Positions 1-9,170 of a stretch of 64,000 nucleotides of DNA are shown here, piece after piece. The stretch is from positions 62,001 through 126,000 of the forward strand of contig JALHPZ010000016.1 in assembly GCA_022842245.1 (NCBI GenBank), written 5' to 3'. Origin of the DNA: Gemmataceae bacterium (GTDB taxonomy: Bacteria > Planctomycetota > Planctomycetia > Gemmatales > Gemmataceae). The position numbers were made by a program, and so were the translations under genes. Position 1 is the stretch's first letter, and each line of letters begins with the position of its first letter. The notes beneath the pieces were generated by a model. That model ran no database searches, was not told the DNA's origin, and saw nothing but the letters and a program-made list of their open reading frames with translations.

Positions 1-1764
1 TTGCCCATGAGCGTGACGGTCTCGCTCGCACTCGCCATGCGGAAGATGACCCGCGCGAATTCGCTGGTCCGACAACTGGTCGCCTGTGAGACGATCGGTT
101 CGGCCACCGTGATCTGTACCGACAAGACCGGGACCCTCACGCGAAATCGAATGACGGTCGTGCAGGCGGTGGGCGATTGTCCGGTTCTGCGGTTGAACGC
201 TGCCGTGAACTCTACAGCTCAATTGTCCGAAAAAGATGGGCAGCCGATTGCGATCGGCAATTCGACTGAGGGCGCGTTGCTGTTCTGGTTGCGGGCGAAC
301 GGCGAGACGGATCCGCTTCACATCCGTTCGGAATCCCGAATCCTCTTCCAATCGACCTTCTCTTCTCAAACGAAACGCATGATCACGGTCGTCGAACGCG
401 ACGATTGGCTCGTCGTTCTGGTCAAGGGCGCGCCGGAATTGTTGTTGGCCGATTCCGCGACGTTCGCGATGCCGAAAGAGGAGTTCGAATCGTCGCTGCG
501 CGAGTCGACCGCGGTTGCCATGCGCACGCTCGGATTCGCGCACCGGGATCTGCCGGCCGGCACGTCGTCGGAAGACGTGGCATCCATGTACCGGTCGGGG
601 GAGTTGGAACGCGGACTTCATTTTGACGGGTATGTCGGCATCCGCGATCCGTTGCGCGACGATGTGCCCGACGCCATCCGTGAATGTCGGCGTGCGGGAA
701 TCTCGGTGGTCATGATCACCGGCGACAACCCGGAAACGGCCCGCGCGGTGGCTCGGGATGCCGGCCTGCTGGAAGCGCCCCGCGATCTGCTCCTGACCCA
801 TGCGGACCTGAAACGAATGACCGACGAAGAAGTGACCGCGGCGCTGCCGCAACTCGCCGTCGTCGCCCGCGCGCAGCCGTTGGACAAATATCGCCTCGTG
901 AAACTTTTCCAGCGGGAAGGCCAAGTCGTCGCCATGACCGGCGACGGCACGAACGACGCGCCGTCCCTGAGACAGGCGGATGTCGGCCTGGCGATGGGGC
1001 TATCCGGCACCGAAGTCGCGAAGGAAGCCAGCAAGATCATTCTGCTGGACGACAGCTTCGCCACCATCGCCAAAGCCGTGCGCTGGGGCCGCGCGCTCTA
1101 TGAGAACATCCAGAAGTTCATCGTCTTCCAACTGACGATCAACGTCTCCGCGCTCGCCATCGCGCTGCTCAGCCCGTTCCTCGGCTTTCGCCCGCCGTTC
1201 ACGGTGCTGCAACTGCTATGGATCAACGTGATCATGGATACCTTCGCGGCGATCGCGCTCTGCTCCGAGGCTCCGCGCAAGCAACTCATGGAACTACCGC
1301 CGAAACGGCGCGACGAGAACATCCTGACGCGAAACATGCTCGCGATCATCGTCGCCACTGCCGCGTTTTTCGTCGTCGCGATGCTCGCGCTGCTGCTCGG
1401 CATGCATTTCGAAGGCTGGTTCGCAGGCACTGGAGCGGTCTCGGCCGAATTCGCGCCCCTCACCCTCCGACAGTCGACGATCTTCTTCACCGTCTATGTC
1501 TTGTTCCAATTCTGGAACCAGTTCAATTGCCGTTCCCTCGATCCACGCACGTCGGGGCTGGCCGGCCTCCTCGGCAACCGTCCGTTCCTGGTCGTGTCCG
1601 CCCTCACGCTCTTGGGCCAGGCGATCATCGTGACGTTCGGCGGCCGAATCTTCCACGTCGAAAAACTCGCGATCGGCGATTGGCTCGCGATCCTCGCCGG
1701 TACGGCGTCGGTCGTCGTCTTCGCGGAACTGGTCCGCCGAATCCGCCGGAAGGAGTCGTCGTGA
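1..1764 (+). CDS. Calcium-transporting P-type ATPase, C-terminal part (5' end outside window)
   Basis: The frame is open from the first base, so the N-terminal membrane segments and actuator domain lie outside the window. The visible 587 residues begin just before the phosphorylation loop: DKTGT is at about residue 41 (phosphorylated Asp41). A nucleotide-binding domain follows, then the hinge motif TGDGTNDAPSL near residue 313, then about six hydrophobic C-terminal segments. The spacing and the long C-terminal membrane domain fit type II (Ca2+/cation) pumps, which use ATP to export cations across the inner membrane. The exact ion is inferred. The stop codon overlaps the GTG start of the following ferredoxin gene, so the two are probably co-translated. 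The nominal TTG at base 1 is a window edge and not a real start. Confidence 0.9.
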   Translation: MPMSVTVSLALAMRKMTRANSLVRQLVACETIGSATVICTDKTGTLTRNRMTVVQAVGDCPVLRLNAAVNSTAQLSEKDGQPIAIGNSTEGALLFWLRANGETDPLHIRSESRILFQSTFSSQTKRMITVVERDDWLVVLVKGAPELLLADSATFAMPKEEFESSLRESTAVAMRTLGFAHRDLPAGTSSEDVASMYRSGELERGLHFDGYVGIRDPLRDDVPDAIRECRRAGISVVMITGDNPETARAVARDAGLLEAPRDLLLTHADLKRMTDEEVTAALPQLAVVARAQPLDKYRLVKLFQREGQVVAMTGDGTNDAPSLRQADVGLAMGLSGTEVAKEASKIILLDDSFATIAKAVRWGRALYENIQKFIVFQLTINVSALAIALLSPFLGFRPPFTVLQLLWINVIMDTFAAIALCSEAPRKQLMELPPKRRDENILTRNMLAIIVATAAFFVVAMLALLLGMHFEGWFAGTGAVSAEFAPLTLRQSTIFFTVYVLFQFWNQFNCRSLDPRTSGLAGLLGNRPFLVVSALTLLGQAIIVTFGGRIFHVEKLAIGDWLAILAGTASVVVFAELVRRIRRKESS

Positions 1765-2138
1765 AGGAGATCCTGTCACCGGCCGAAATGGCCGAGAAAT
1801 TGTTGATCGGCCACTACTCGCGACACGTCTTCCTGTGCATTGGCGACGCGTGCTGTTCCGCCGAGGCCGGCGCGAAGGCGTGGGAAGTGCTCAAGGACGT
1901 ATTAAAACGCCGTAATCTCTCCCTCGCCACCGGACCCTGCGCAAGCTACCGCACCAAGGTGCAATGCCTGCGCGTTTGTTCCGGCGGTCCGATCCTGGTC
2001 GTCTACCCCGAAGGGACCTACTACGCCGGAATGACGGCCGAACGCATTCCGGAGTTCGTGGAACGGCACCTCGTGAATGGCGCACCGATCGAAGAATGGA
2101 TCTTCGCGCGGAACCCGCTGCCTCGATCTACACCTTGA
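1761..2138 (+). CDS. Thioredoxin-like [2Fe-2S] ferredoxin
   Basis: This 125-residue protein starts at a GTG that overlaps the stop of the P-type ATPase (GTGA arrangement). Cysteines at about residues 26, 31, 32, 60, 69 and 73, with the later pair as CLRVC, match thioredoxin-fold [2Fe-2S] ferredoxins of the NuoE/Aquifex type. The tail GGPILVVYPEGTYYAGMT is typical of the stand-alone '(2Fe-2S) ferredoxin domain' family. It is a soluble electron carrier whose partner is not identifiable here. Coupling to an ion pump is unexpected and may only reflect operon packing. The last 11 bases overlap the convergent amidohydrolase gene. Confidence 0.85.
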   Translation: MKEILSPAEMAEKLLIGHYSRHVFLCIGDACCSAEAGAKAWEVLKDVLKRRNLSLATGPCASYRTKVQCLRVCSGGPILVVYPEGTYYAGMTAERIPEFVERHLVNGAPIEEWIFARNPLPRSTP

Positions 2139-3330
2139 AGATCTCGCGCACGTTGTCGCGCAGGAGCCGTGTGCCGAGCGCAACCGCTTCCGTCTCGTTC
2201 AGCAGGCCGGGCCGCACGAACTCGTCCGCGATCGTCCGCGCGAGGATGCGGCGGTACATGCCGTACTTCGGCAGCACGAACTCCAGCTTGTACGCGTCCG
2301 AGTAGTAGCCGACGAGTTTTGTTTTCGGCACGCCCTGCAACCGCTCGCGCAGGTCGGCGGAGATGTAAGCGGGGATGTTCGAATACCACCAGTGCCCATT
2401 CGGCACCACGTTCGGGAAGATCCACGAATACGCGACCAGTTCCTGATTCTGCCCGCTCGTGAGCACCGAGATCGGGAACGTCACGTCGGGGAAGGCGTTG
2501 AACAGTTCCTTGTACTGGATCAGCGAGCATCGGCGGTCGAAGAGGTCCTGCCCCTGGAAAACGCCGTTCTCGTACACGCGCCGGTTGACGCCGATCATCA
2601 GATCGAACGGCAGCTTGAACTCCCGGCAGTTCTCCGCCAGCATCCAGAATATGCTGCTCCCTTTCTCCGTCGGCGCGAAGTCCGGCGGCAGCGAGATCGC
2701 GCATGCCTTCGCCCCCTTCGACACGAACTTCTCGAACAAAGCCCGGATCGCCTTCTTCAGCGTCGGCAGATCGCCCGCGTCGATGCCGGTCGCCTTCGCC
2801 AACCGTTCGCGAACGCCCGGCTCCTGGAACTTGAACACCAGCGTATCCGTCCGAAGACACGGCACGTACTTCGACGTGTCGAAGCCCTCGAGGTTGTCGT
2901 CGAACTCGTTGGTGAGGAAGATCTTTTCGAGTTTGGTCTTCGCGAAGACCTGGGCTTCCCAGTCCTTCGCCGCGAACCGCTTCACGCTCTCGTCGAACAG
3001 CGAGTCGGCGTCCGCCGCCGTCACGCGGTCGCCGGTGAAACCGAGGAAGTTACGGCAGATCTCCACGAACCAGCGATACTGGGCCGTATTGTCGTAGCGG
3101 TCCATGTGGCGGATGATCTCGCGGCAGCGAGCCTTCGGGTCGGCGTCCTTCGCCAGCAGCGTCTGCGGCATCCCGGCCGAGTGCGCCAGTTCCGTGTAGT
3201 AGTGGTAGCCGAGGATGTCGTCGAGCGACCGCGAGACGGGCGAGAGTGGATCGATGTGCGAATGCGGATCGATCAGCGGAATCGCATCAAAGGCGGCGGT
3301 CAGGGATTGAACGAGTCCATCGGCGAGCAT
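2128..3330 (-). CDS. Amidohydrolase-family protein, uronate-isomerase-like
   Basis: A 400-residue protein with the N-terminal metal-binding motif DPHSHIDP (HxH of amidohydrolase TIM barrels) at about residues 21-28. Its overall layout resembles the uronate isomerase (UxaC) branch: an early 'GYHYYTELAHSAG' segment and a C-terminal 'KLVGYYSDAYKLEF' block. It is shorter than classical UxaC (about 470 residues), so a lyase/hydrolase or isomerase acting on a sugar acid or related small molecule is possible. The substrate cannot be read from sequence. It has no signal peptide. The 3' end overlaps the convergent ferredoxin gene by 11 bases. Upstream lies the hairpin-rich gap that follows the penicillin-acylase gene on the same strand. 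Confidence 0.8.
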   Translation of the reverse strand: MLADGLVQSLTAAFDAIPLIDPHSHIDPLSPVSRSLDDILGYHYYTELAHSAGMPQTLLAKDADPKARCREIIRHMDRYDNTAQYRWFVEICRNFLGFTGDRVTAADADSLFDESVKRFAAKDWEAQVFAKTKLEKIFLTNEFDDNLEGFDTSKYVPCLRTDTLVFKFQEPGVRERLAKATGIDAGDLPTLKKAIRALFEKFVSKGAKACAISLPPDFAPTEKGSSIFWMLAENCREFKLPFDLMIGVNRRVYENGVFQGQDLFDRRCSLIQYKELFNAFPDVTFPISVLTSGQNQELVAYSWIFPNVVPNGHWWYSNIPAYISADLRERLQGVPKTKLVGYYSDAYKLEFVLPKYGMYRRILARTIADEFVRPGLLNETEAVALGTRLLRDNVREIFKV

Positions 3331-3497
3331 GGCGGTAATTCCGGGAAAGTTTGTCGATTTTACCGATGGCCTGTCTTACGCCGGCGGGCAGAAATTACAA
3401 TTCAAGCGAGTCCGGAAATGATTTTCGCTGGGAAACCAGCCTTTTCGAATAAGCGGACCGATTGGCACGGCCCATGCATATTCCCTTTCGTCCGACA

Positions 3498-3682
3498 CGG
3501 TTCCCCCAACCGGCCGGACGGTGCGAGAGCCGCGACGGCGGCCTTCCCCCAAGGTATCGTCGATCCCCCCAAGATCGCGGTTCCCGCACCCGAAGCCCCC
3601 GGCGGGTCCCCCACTCGCCGGACATCTCGAAGGACACGTCAATCATCCCCCCGCCACTCCGCCGTTCCCCCAACGGCGGAGT
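3498..3682. repeat. Series of five hairpins with C5 (minus strand G5) loops
   Basis: The gap 3331-3689 holds no credible gene. It contains five short inverted repeats whose loops are runs of C on the + strand (G on the - strand): 3498-3512 (5-bp stem), 3542-3554 (4 bp), 3561-3577 (5 bp), 3599-3621 (9 bp with one G-U pair) and 3656-3682 (11 bp). The stem sequences differ from unit to unit while the loop stays C5, usually flanked TT/AA. This looks like conserved structure and not copied sequence. On the minus strand, the direction of both flanking genes, the transcript would carry five G5 loops. Confidence 0.6.
3656..3682 (-). terminator. Hairpin after the penicillin-acylase gene
   Basis: A perfect 11-bp stem (3656-3666 with 3672-3682) and 5-nt loop begins 8 bases after the minus-strand stop codon of the hydrolase gene. 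There is no U-tract after it on that strand, so termination is inferred from position and stem strength only. It is also the last unit of the hairpin series. Confidence 0.45.
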
Positions 3683-3689
3683 TGGTCTT

Positions 3690-5933
3690 TTATTGGGGTG
3701 ACAATCGCAAGCTCGCGACGGCGGAGCGGATCGCCTCGTTGGGCGTCCACGCGATCGGAATCGATTCGCCCGACTGCCAGAGCTCGAATTGATCGGCGTA
3801 CTGTTCCGTGCAGGGATTGCCGCTCTGGCCGCCGGCCAGGACGAACCGCGAGTTGGACCAGTTCCCCACGTCGAAAACCGCCCGCAGGTTAGGGATGTTG
3901 TGCGTGTACGCGAGCGGATCGCCCGGCTTCGCGGCGCACTGGAGGACGGTATTGGAATCGCCGCCGGCCGGCACGGGACCGACGTTGAACGCACGGCCAA
4001 GCCAGTGATCCTTGAAGATCGGATGTTCGAGCCGGAGTTGCCGCAGGTCGCCCCATTGCCAGAACGCCGGGCCGGGCCCGCGCGTCGAACGCAACTCGCG
4101 GACGACCTCCCGGAGCGTCTCGCGAATCACTTCCGTCCAATACTCCTCGAACCAGCCATCAGGCTTGGTTCGCAGGAGACCGACTAGATGCGCCACGCGT
4201 CGCTCGGAGAACAGACTGCCCGAAAACGGCTCGTCGTCGCCGACCCCCAGCACGGCCTTCCAGGCGGTCGGCGCCTTCGCCTTCGCGATCCGCACCGCGA
4301 GCTTCGACACGAGCAACTCGAAGACCGTCGCCGCCGGCGCGTCGGCCGCGACGCGGCCATCCCAATCCCGCAACAGGTCCAAGCCCAGCCGCACTTCGGC
4401 GTCCCCGTCGTCCGTCGTGGCGAGCACGATCTCGCGGATTTCCTCCCAGGGCATCGACCGGACGTTCCGATGGAGTTCGCCACATAGCAGCACACTCCAG
4501 TCCGTCCGCCGCGACAGTTCGTCGCGGATGATCCGCGCACGGTACGCGTCGATGAAATCGTCCCCGAATCGCCCGTCGCCCGTCGGATCATCGTTCGCCG
4601 TCGCGAGGAATCCTCCGGCCGGATTGACCGTGAACGGCATCTCGTCGAACGGGATCAACCCGTCCCAAATGCTTTCGTCGGCGGGCAGCGGAATCGCGCC
4701 GTTCCCGCGGATTCGCCGGGGAAGCTGACCGACGAGTTGATGCGCGATCGTTTCCGTTTCGTCCGCATAGACGAGATTCATCGGCAACGATGGCCAGGCC
4801 GCGAAAGGGCGGCGGAACGCTTCGAACGAACGCGCCCGCGGAGAATCGAAGAATCCGCGCAAGGGCAGCGGTTCCAGCCAGACCGCCCGCATCGCGAGAC
4901 ACTCGCGTTCGTTTTCCCAGACCACTGGTCCGCGCGGCGTCATCACGACGGCCAGTTCTTCATCCGGACCGTCCGCGACGCGAATCGTCTCACGGATGCG
5001 CGGGAATGTGTCGCTCGGGGTCTCGATCACAAGGTCGGTATTGTCGGTCAGGCCGGCGGTCACGCCCCAGCAGGCGAAGCCGTTGTGTCCGATCGGAAAG
5101 ACCGGAGCGCCGACGAGCGCCGCCCCGGCGACAGCCCAAACCGGCGTGTCGACGTGCGCGAGGTACCACGGTGCCGGCACCGACGGCGCGAGGTGCGGGT
5201 CGTTCGCTAGGATCGGCCGACCCGTCGCCGTGCGGCTCCCCGCGATCACCCAGTTATTGGAACCGCCGCCGCGACCGAACACGCGCAGGAACGCCGCGAT
5301 GTCGTCGGCGACGGGATTCGGACCGGTCCGGATATTGCCGATTTCAATCGATGCCGGGTCGAGCGCCCGCAGCGCGTCCGCGCCGTCGGTCCGGAGGATC
5401 TGCAGTCGCGCCAGCTCGACATCCCAATTCGAGGGCAGCAAAAATGTCTGCAGTTTGACCAGCCCCAGCACGTCGGCCGGTTCCCACTTCGACAGCGGAG
5501 CTTTCAGTAGCTGGCATTCGTGCGGCGGTTTCACACCGGCAAAGCCGTGAGAGGCGTTCACGCCGGCGACGAACGCCGCGAGCGCCGCTCTGATGTCCGG
5601 GTCGACGACGGCGAGTTGCGCGTCGGCCGCACGCCGGAACCCGATCCGCCGAGCGATGCGGTCCACCGGCAGTGCGTCCTTGCCGACCAGTTCGGCGAGC
5701 GTGCCGCGCATCACGCGAAGGAGCATCTCGAGTTGAAAGCCGCGATCCTGCCCTTGCACGAACCCCAGACCGAAGAACGCGTCGGGCTCGTTCTCGGCTT
5801 CGATGGTGGGCACGCCGTGCTTGTCGCGGCGGATCGTGAGGTTGGCACGGAGGCCGGCGAGCCGATGCTCGCCGGAGATGACCGGCCGCCGTGCACCGAG
5901 TGCCAGGCGCAAAAGGAACTGCGGGAATGTCAT
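3690..5933 (-). CDS. Penicillin acylase family protein (Ntn hydrolase)
   Basis: The 747-residue length is normal for the penicillin amidase (peptidase S45) family. The N-terminal part carries the alpha-chain signature (KHGVPTIEAENEPDAFFGLG, then GFVQGQDRGFQLEM). The mature beta chain begins at the autocatalytic serine in GGGSNNW (Ser225), followed by ANDPHL. The family cleaves amide bonds of acylated substrates such as beta-lactams, acyl-homoserine lactones or N-acyl amino acids. The true substrate is unknown. No convincing signal peptide is visible, which is unusual since many relatives are exported. It lies 28 bases downstream of a DUF1501 gene on the same strand, suggesting one transcript. 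Confidence 0.9.
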   Translation of the reverse strand: MTFPQFLLRLALGARRPVISGEHRLAGLRANLTIRRDKHGVPTIEAENEPDAFFGLGFVQGQDRGFQLEMLLRVMRGTLAELVGKDALPVDRIARRIGFRRAADAQLAVVDPDIRAALAAFVAGVNASHGFAGVKPPHECQLLKAPLSKWEPADVLGLVKLQTFLLPSNWDVELARLQILRTDGADALRALDPASIEIGNIRTGPNPVADDIAAFLRVFGRGGGSNNWVIAGSRTATGRPILANDPHLAPSVPAPWYLAHVDTPVWAVAGAALVGAPVFPIGHNGFACWGVTAGLTDNTDLVIETPSDTFPRIRETIRVADGPDEELAVVMTPRGPVVWENERECLAMRAVWLEPLPLRGFFDSPRARSFEAFRRPFAAWPSLPMNLVYADETETIAHQLVGQLPRRIRGNGAIPLPADESIWDGLIPFDEMPFTVNPAGGFLATANDDPTGDGRFGDDFIDAYRARIIRDELSRRTDWSVLLCGELHRNVRSMPWEEIREIVLATTDDGDAEVRLGLDLLRDWDGRVAADAPAATVFELLVSKLAVRIAKAKAPTAWKAVLGVGDDEPFSGSLFSERRVAHLVGLLRTKPDGWFEEYWTEVIRETLREVVRELRSTRGPGPAFWQWGDLRQLRLEHPIFKDHWLGRAFNVGPVPAGGDSNTVLQCAAKPGDPLAYTHNIPNLRAVFDVGNWSNSRFVLAGGQSGNPCTEQYADQFELWQSGESIPIAWTPNEAIRSAVASLRLSPQ

Positions 5934-5961
5934 GGTTCCGAAATGATACGGAACCGCTGGT

Positions 5962-7338
5962 TCAGAACAGTTCGTCGATCGGTTCCGGGTCGTCCAGCAC
6001 CGGCGTCGGTCGCCCCGTCGGGTCGATGAGGCTCAGTTTCGGATCGATGCCGAGTACTTTGTAGATCGTCGCGTGGATGTTCGAGGGCGTCACGGCACGG
6101 GTGTGCGGTTCGGTACCGAGACGGTTCGTCGAACCGACGATCCGGCCGCCCTTCACGCCGCCGCCGCCCATCAGGCAGAACATCGCATTGCCCCAGTGGT
6201 CGCGGCCGGGGGTACCCTTGCTCATCGGCGCGCCGCCGTTTCCGCCGTCGTTCATCTTGGGCGTCCGGCTGAATTCGCCGCAGAGAACGACGAGCGTCGT
6301 GTCGAGCAAGCCTCGCTCGTCGAGATCGGTGAAGAGCGACGCCACGCCGGAGTCGACCTTCGGCAGGTAATCCTCGTAACCCTTCTGCAGATCCCAGTGA
6401 TGATCCCACCCGCCGAGATGGACGTTGACGAAGGTGGAACCGGCTTCGACGAGCCGGCGGGCCAAAAGCATCGATTGCCCCGGCGTGTGCCGGCCGTACC
6501 GGTCGCGGAGTCGCGGGTCTTCCTTCGAGATGTCGAACGCCTTGCGGGCATTGGCGCCGGTGACGAACTCGAACGCTTCCTTCGAGAAGCGATCCATCGC
6601 GTTCGACTCCGCGGAGGGTGCGAGGGACCGCTTCGCGGCGTCGAAGCGCTCGGTCAGCGCTTTCCGGTCCTCGAGTTTGTCGATCGTCAGCCCCGACGCG
6701 AGATTCAGGTTCTGCACCTTGAAATACGCCGGCGTCGGATCGCCGGTGACGAACGGATTGTGCTGCGTGCCGAGGATGTTGCCGCCGAAGTAGCCGGGCA
6801 CGAGACCGATGCTCGCGGCGTGGGGCACGGCGACATAGCCGGGCATGCCGGGCTGGCGCGGGCCGAGTTCGCGGTTCACGATTGCGCCGATGCCGGGGAA
6901 CTTCTGCGGCGTGTTCGCCCCGCTCACGCCCATGTCCTTCGTCGTCAGCATCCGGTGCCCGCCGGCAAAGTGGTCGCCGGTGTCGTGGTGCAGCGAGCGC
7001 ACCATCGAGAACTTGTCCGTCACCTTTGCCTGCTTCGGATACAGTTCCGTGATGTCGAAGCCCGGCACGACGGTGCGGATCGGCTTCCAGATGCCGCGAT
7101 ACTCGGCCGGGGCGTCCGGCTTCATGTCGTACATGTCCATGTGGCCCGGCCCGCCGTCGAGCCAGATCAGTATCACGGAGGTGTCGCGGGTCCGGTTCGC
7201 CAACGAGGCGCGATCGTTGGCGGCGAGGGCGCGGGGGATGGCGACGCCGGCCATGCCCGCCAGGCCGATCTGGAGAAAGCTCCGGCGGTTCGCGCCGTCG
7301 CAATAGCGGCTGGTCAGACCGAGATCGAGTCGGAACAT
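5962..7338 (-). CDS. DUF1501 domain-containing protein, Tat-type N-terminus
   Basis: A protein of 458 residues in the alkaline-phosphatase-like/sulfatase-like DUF1501 family that is expanded in planctomycetes. A twin-arginine motif (NRRSFLQIG, about residue 17) precedes a hydrophobic stretch, so folded export is likely. Family blocks visible include LIWLDGGPGHMDMYDMKP, a central GGWDHHWD and GEFSRTP. The chosen start is MFRLDLGL; an in-frame ATG at 7371 would add 11 residues and has AGGAGA upstream, so the longer form is possible. Family members usually accompany DUF1553/cytochrome partners, but here the downstream neighbour is a penicillin-acylase-type hydrolase. Biochemical activity is unknown. 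Confidence 0.88.
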   Translation of the reverse strand: MFRLDLGLTSRYCDGANRRSFLQIGLAGMAGVAIPRALAANDRASLANRTRDTSVILIWLDGGPGHMDMYDMKPDAPAEYRGIWKPIRTVVPGFDITELYPKQAKVTDKFSMVRSLHHDTGDHFAGGHRMLTTKDMGVSGANTPQKFPGIGAIVNRELGPRQPGMPGYVAVPHAASIGLVPGYFGGNILGTQHNPFVTGDPTPAYFKVQNLNLASGLTIDKLEDRKALTERFDAAKRSLAPSAESNAMDRFSKEAFEFVTGANARKAFDISKEDPRLRDRYGRHTPGQSMLLARRLVEAGSTFVNVHLGGWDHHWDLQKGYEDYLPKVDSGVASLFTDLDERGLLDTTLVVLCGEFSRTPKMNDGGNGGAPMSKGTPGRDHWGNAMFCLMGGGGVKGGRIVGSTNRLGTEPHTRAVTPSNIHATIYKVLGIDPKLSLIDPTGRPTPVLDDPEPIDELF

Positions 7339-7486
7339 GGGCTTACTCGAAAAACGGGGCGGGTGGCGCACGGAGCGCCGGCGGGTCTCCTCACATTCTC
7401 ATATTCGATCCGGATTGTCAATCATTCGCTTCAAAAAGGTCGATGGCTACGATCGACACGCCGATCCAACGGCCATCTCAATTTGA

Positions 7487-9058
7487 TCATTCTCTCGGAG
7501 ACAGGCGGTACAGCAGGAAATTTGCATCCTCATATTCCCGTTCAAAATCGGGATCTTCGATCGGCTTGTCGGCCGATACGACCACATGAGTGATACCCGC
7601 CCGCCGCATCTCCGGCAGCGCCTCGCCCCATTTCGCGGCTGTGTACCACTCCTGTACTTGAACGACGCGCCGGTGCCATTCGAGCACTTCGAAATCGGCG
7701 TAGGGGATCGCCTTGAAATCGATGTAGATCGGCACGCCTCCGGCGAGCCGGAACCGCTGGAGATCGACCGGGATTAGCGAGCGGTTCGTCGGTCGCGGCG
7801 GCGGAGTGAACGTCGTGGAGATGTTGCCACGTCGATCGGAAAGCGCCGGGATGCGTGTCGGGATCAGGTAGACGTTGCCACGGGTCCGCGTTCGGTTGAG
7901 GTACTCGTACAGGCCCTGTTCACTGGCTTGGTTCATATTGTAGCCGACCGTGTCGAAAAGGTGCCAGGCTCCGAACGTGAGCGATGCGACAAAGATGGGG
8001 ATCGCGATGATGAGAGACAACTTCGCGGCCCGTCGTTCGAGAAACATCGAGAGCTTACCGAACACGACTGCCGTGGCTACCGGCACCAGAACGGCCGAGA
8101 TGCGCCAGGGGAACAGCAACGCGAGCAGGTGCCAGCCGGAGAGATACGCCATCGCCGTAAGGATCGCCGAGCCGACGAGCGCGGCGAACAGGACAACGGC
8201 CAGCGGCGAACGCCGGACAAGCACGATCGCCAGCACGATCCACGCAATTTGAAGCTGCGCCAGCGGATCGAACCAGCGCCCGACGGAGGCGTGGTGCGGG
8301 ATGCGCACCTCGGCGAGAAGTCGTTGGGCCTCGGCGAACGTGGCCGCGTCGGTCGGTTGGAAACGGATCGCGTTCCACGCCACGATGGGCGCGAGGCCGA
8401 GCACGGCCAGGCCGAACAACCGCAGCGCCGGCTTGCGTCCACCGATTCGAGCCGTCGCGACGAGGTAGCCGAGGCCGAGCAGCGTCGCCGGCAGCAGGTA
8501 CGTGAAGTGCATCGCGCAGGCACCGACGGCGCAGGCGACCGCCAGAACAGTTCGATTCTTCAGGAACGCCGCGAGCGACGCCACGAGCAGCACGCCGAAG
8601 ACCGAGGGCTGGAAGCCTGCGCCGAGGATGTACTGCCCGGCCACGCCGCACTGGAAATACCAGGGGTAATCGACGCCGAACGCCTGCACGGAGAGCCAGC
8701 GCCAGATCGCGGCGTGCGTTAGCAGCAGGAGCGCGAGGAGTGCGAGTTGCCCCGATCGCCTAGCCGGCAGGCCGACCGTCGAATCGAGAATCGATGCGAG
8801 CGAAACGACGTAGAGCAGCATGATCGCGGCGTAGGACGCGAAGATCGAGAGAGAGGGAATCTCGAATCGTGTGAACGCGACCCAGGCGGTGAAGAGCGGC
8901 GTCGGGTCGCTTGTCTGCGCGAGCCAGTCCTCGGCCAATTGGCTACCGGGCCGGAGCGCTTCGGCGTGAAGGAGGTATTGGTTCTGATTGGAAAATCCAA
9001 GCGGGGACTGCGTATAGGCGACGACGAACGCGACAGCGGCGAAGAGGAGAAATCGCAC
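7487..9058 (-). CDS. Polytopic membrane protein of unknown function
   Basis: 523 residues with an N-terminal hydrophobic segment (MRFLLFAAVAFVVAY) and about ten further hydrophobic helices, ending in a soluble region of about 130 residues. The architecture is like GT-C-fold or DUF6798-type planctomycete proteins: many membrane helices plus a C-terminal periplasmic domain with VVSADKPIEDPDFEREY near the end. No catalytic motif can be assigned with confidence. The gene lies downstream of aspS on the same strand but is separated by a strong inverted repeat, so it is probably transcribed separately. Confidence 0.75.
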   Translation of the reverse strand: MRFLLFAAVAFVVAYTQSPLGFSNQNQYLLHAEALRPGSQLAEDWLAQTSDPTPLFTAWVAFTRFEIPSLSIFASYAAIMLLYVVSLASILDSTVGLPARRSGQLALLALLLLTHAAIWRWLSVQAFGVDYPWYFQCGVAGQYILGAGFQPSVFGVLLVASLAAFLKNRTVLAVACAVGACAMHFTYLLPATLLGLGYLVATARIGGRKPALRLFGLAVLGLAPIVAWNAIRFQPTDAATFAEAQRLLAEVRIPHHASVGRWFDPLAQLQIAWIVLAIVLVRRSPLAVVLFAALVGSAILTAMAYLSGWHLLALLFPWRISAVLVPVATAVVFGKLSMFLERRAAKLSLIIAIPIFVASLTFGAWHLFDTVGYNMNQASEQGLYEYLNRTRTRGNVYLIPTRIPALSDRRGNISTTFTPPPRPTNRSLIPVDLQRFRLAGGVPIYIDFKAIPYADFEVLEWHRRVVQVQEWYTAAKWGEALPEMRRAGITHVVVSADKPIEDPDFEREYEDANFLLYRLSPRE

Positions 9059-9096
9059 CGCGAACCTCGAAAAGACAATGGATGCGATGGACCGGC

Positions 9097-9158
9097 GAGC
9101 CGAACCCCGTGAGGGGTCGGGTGTCGCGAATCACCCGACCCCTCACGGGGTTCGGCTC
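9097..9158. repeat. Perfect 27-bp inverted repeat between aspS and a membrane-protein gene
   Basis: Bases 9097-9123 and 9132-9158 are exact reverse complements (27 of 27) separated by 8 bases (TCGCGAAT). The arm itself contains the smaller palindrome CCCCGTGAGGGG. It begins 12 bases after the aspS stop on the minus strand. It may act as a terminator, but it is far longer and more perfect than a normal one and has no U-tract, which fits a dispersed palindromic element. Confidence 0.85.
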
Positions 9159-9170
9159 CCGATCAGACGG

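Noticed and set aside
3498-3682. Possible CRISPR array
   Set aside because: The repeats are short hairpins of unequal length with no constant repeat sequence or spacer size, and no cas genes are nearby.
2077-3792. 571-residue open frame on the + strand
   Set aside because: It is antisense to the amidohydrolase gene and lacks any recognisable domain.
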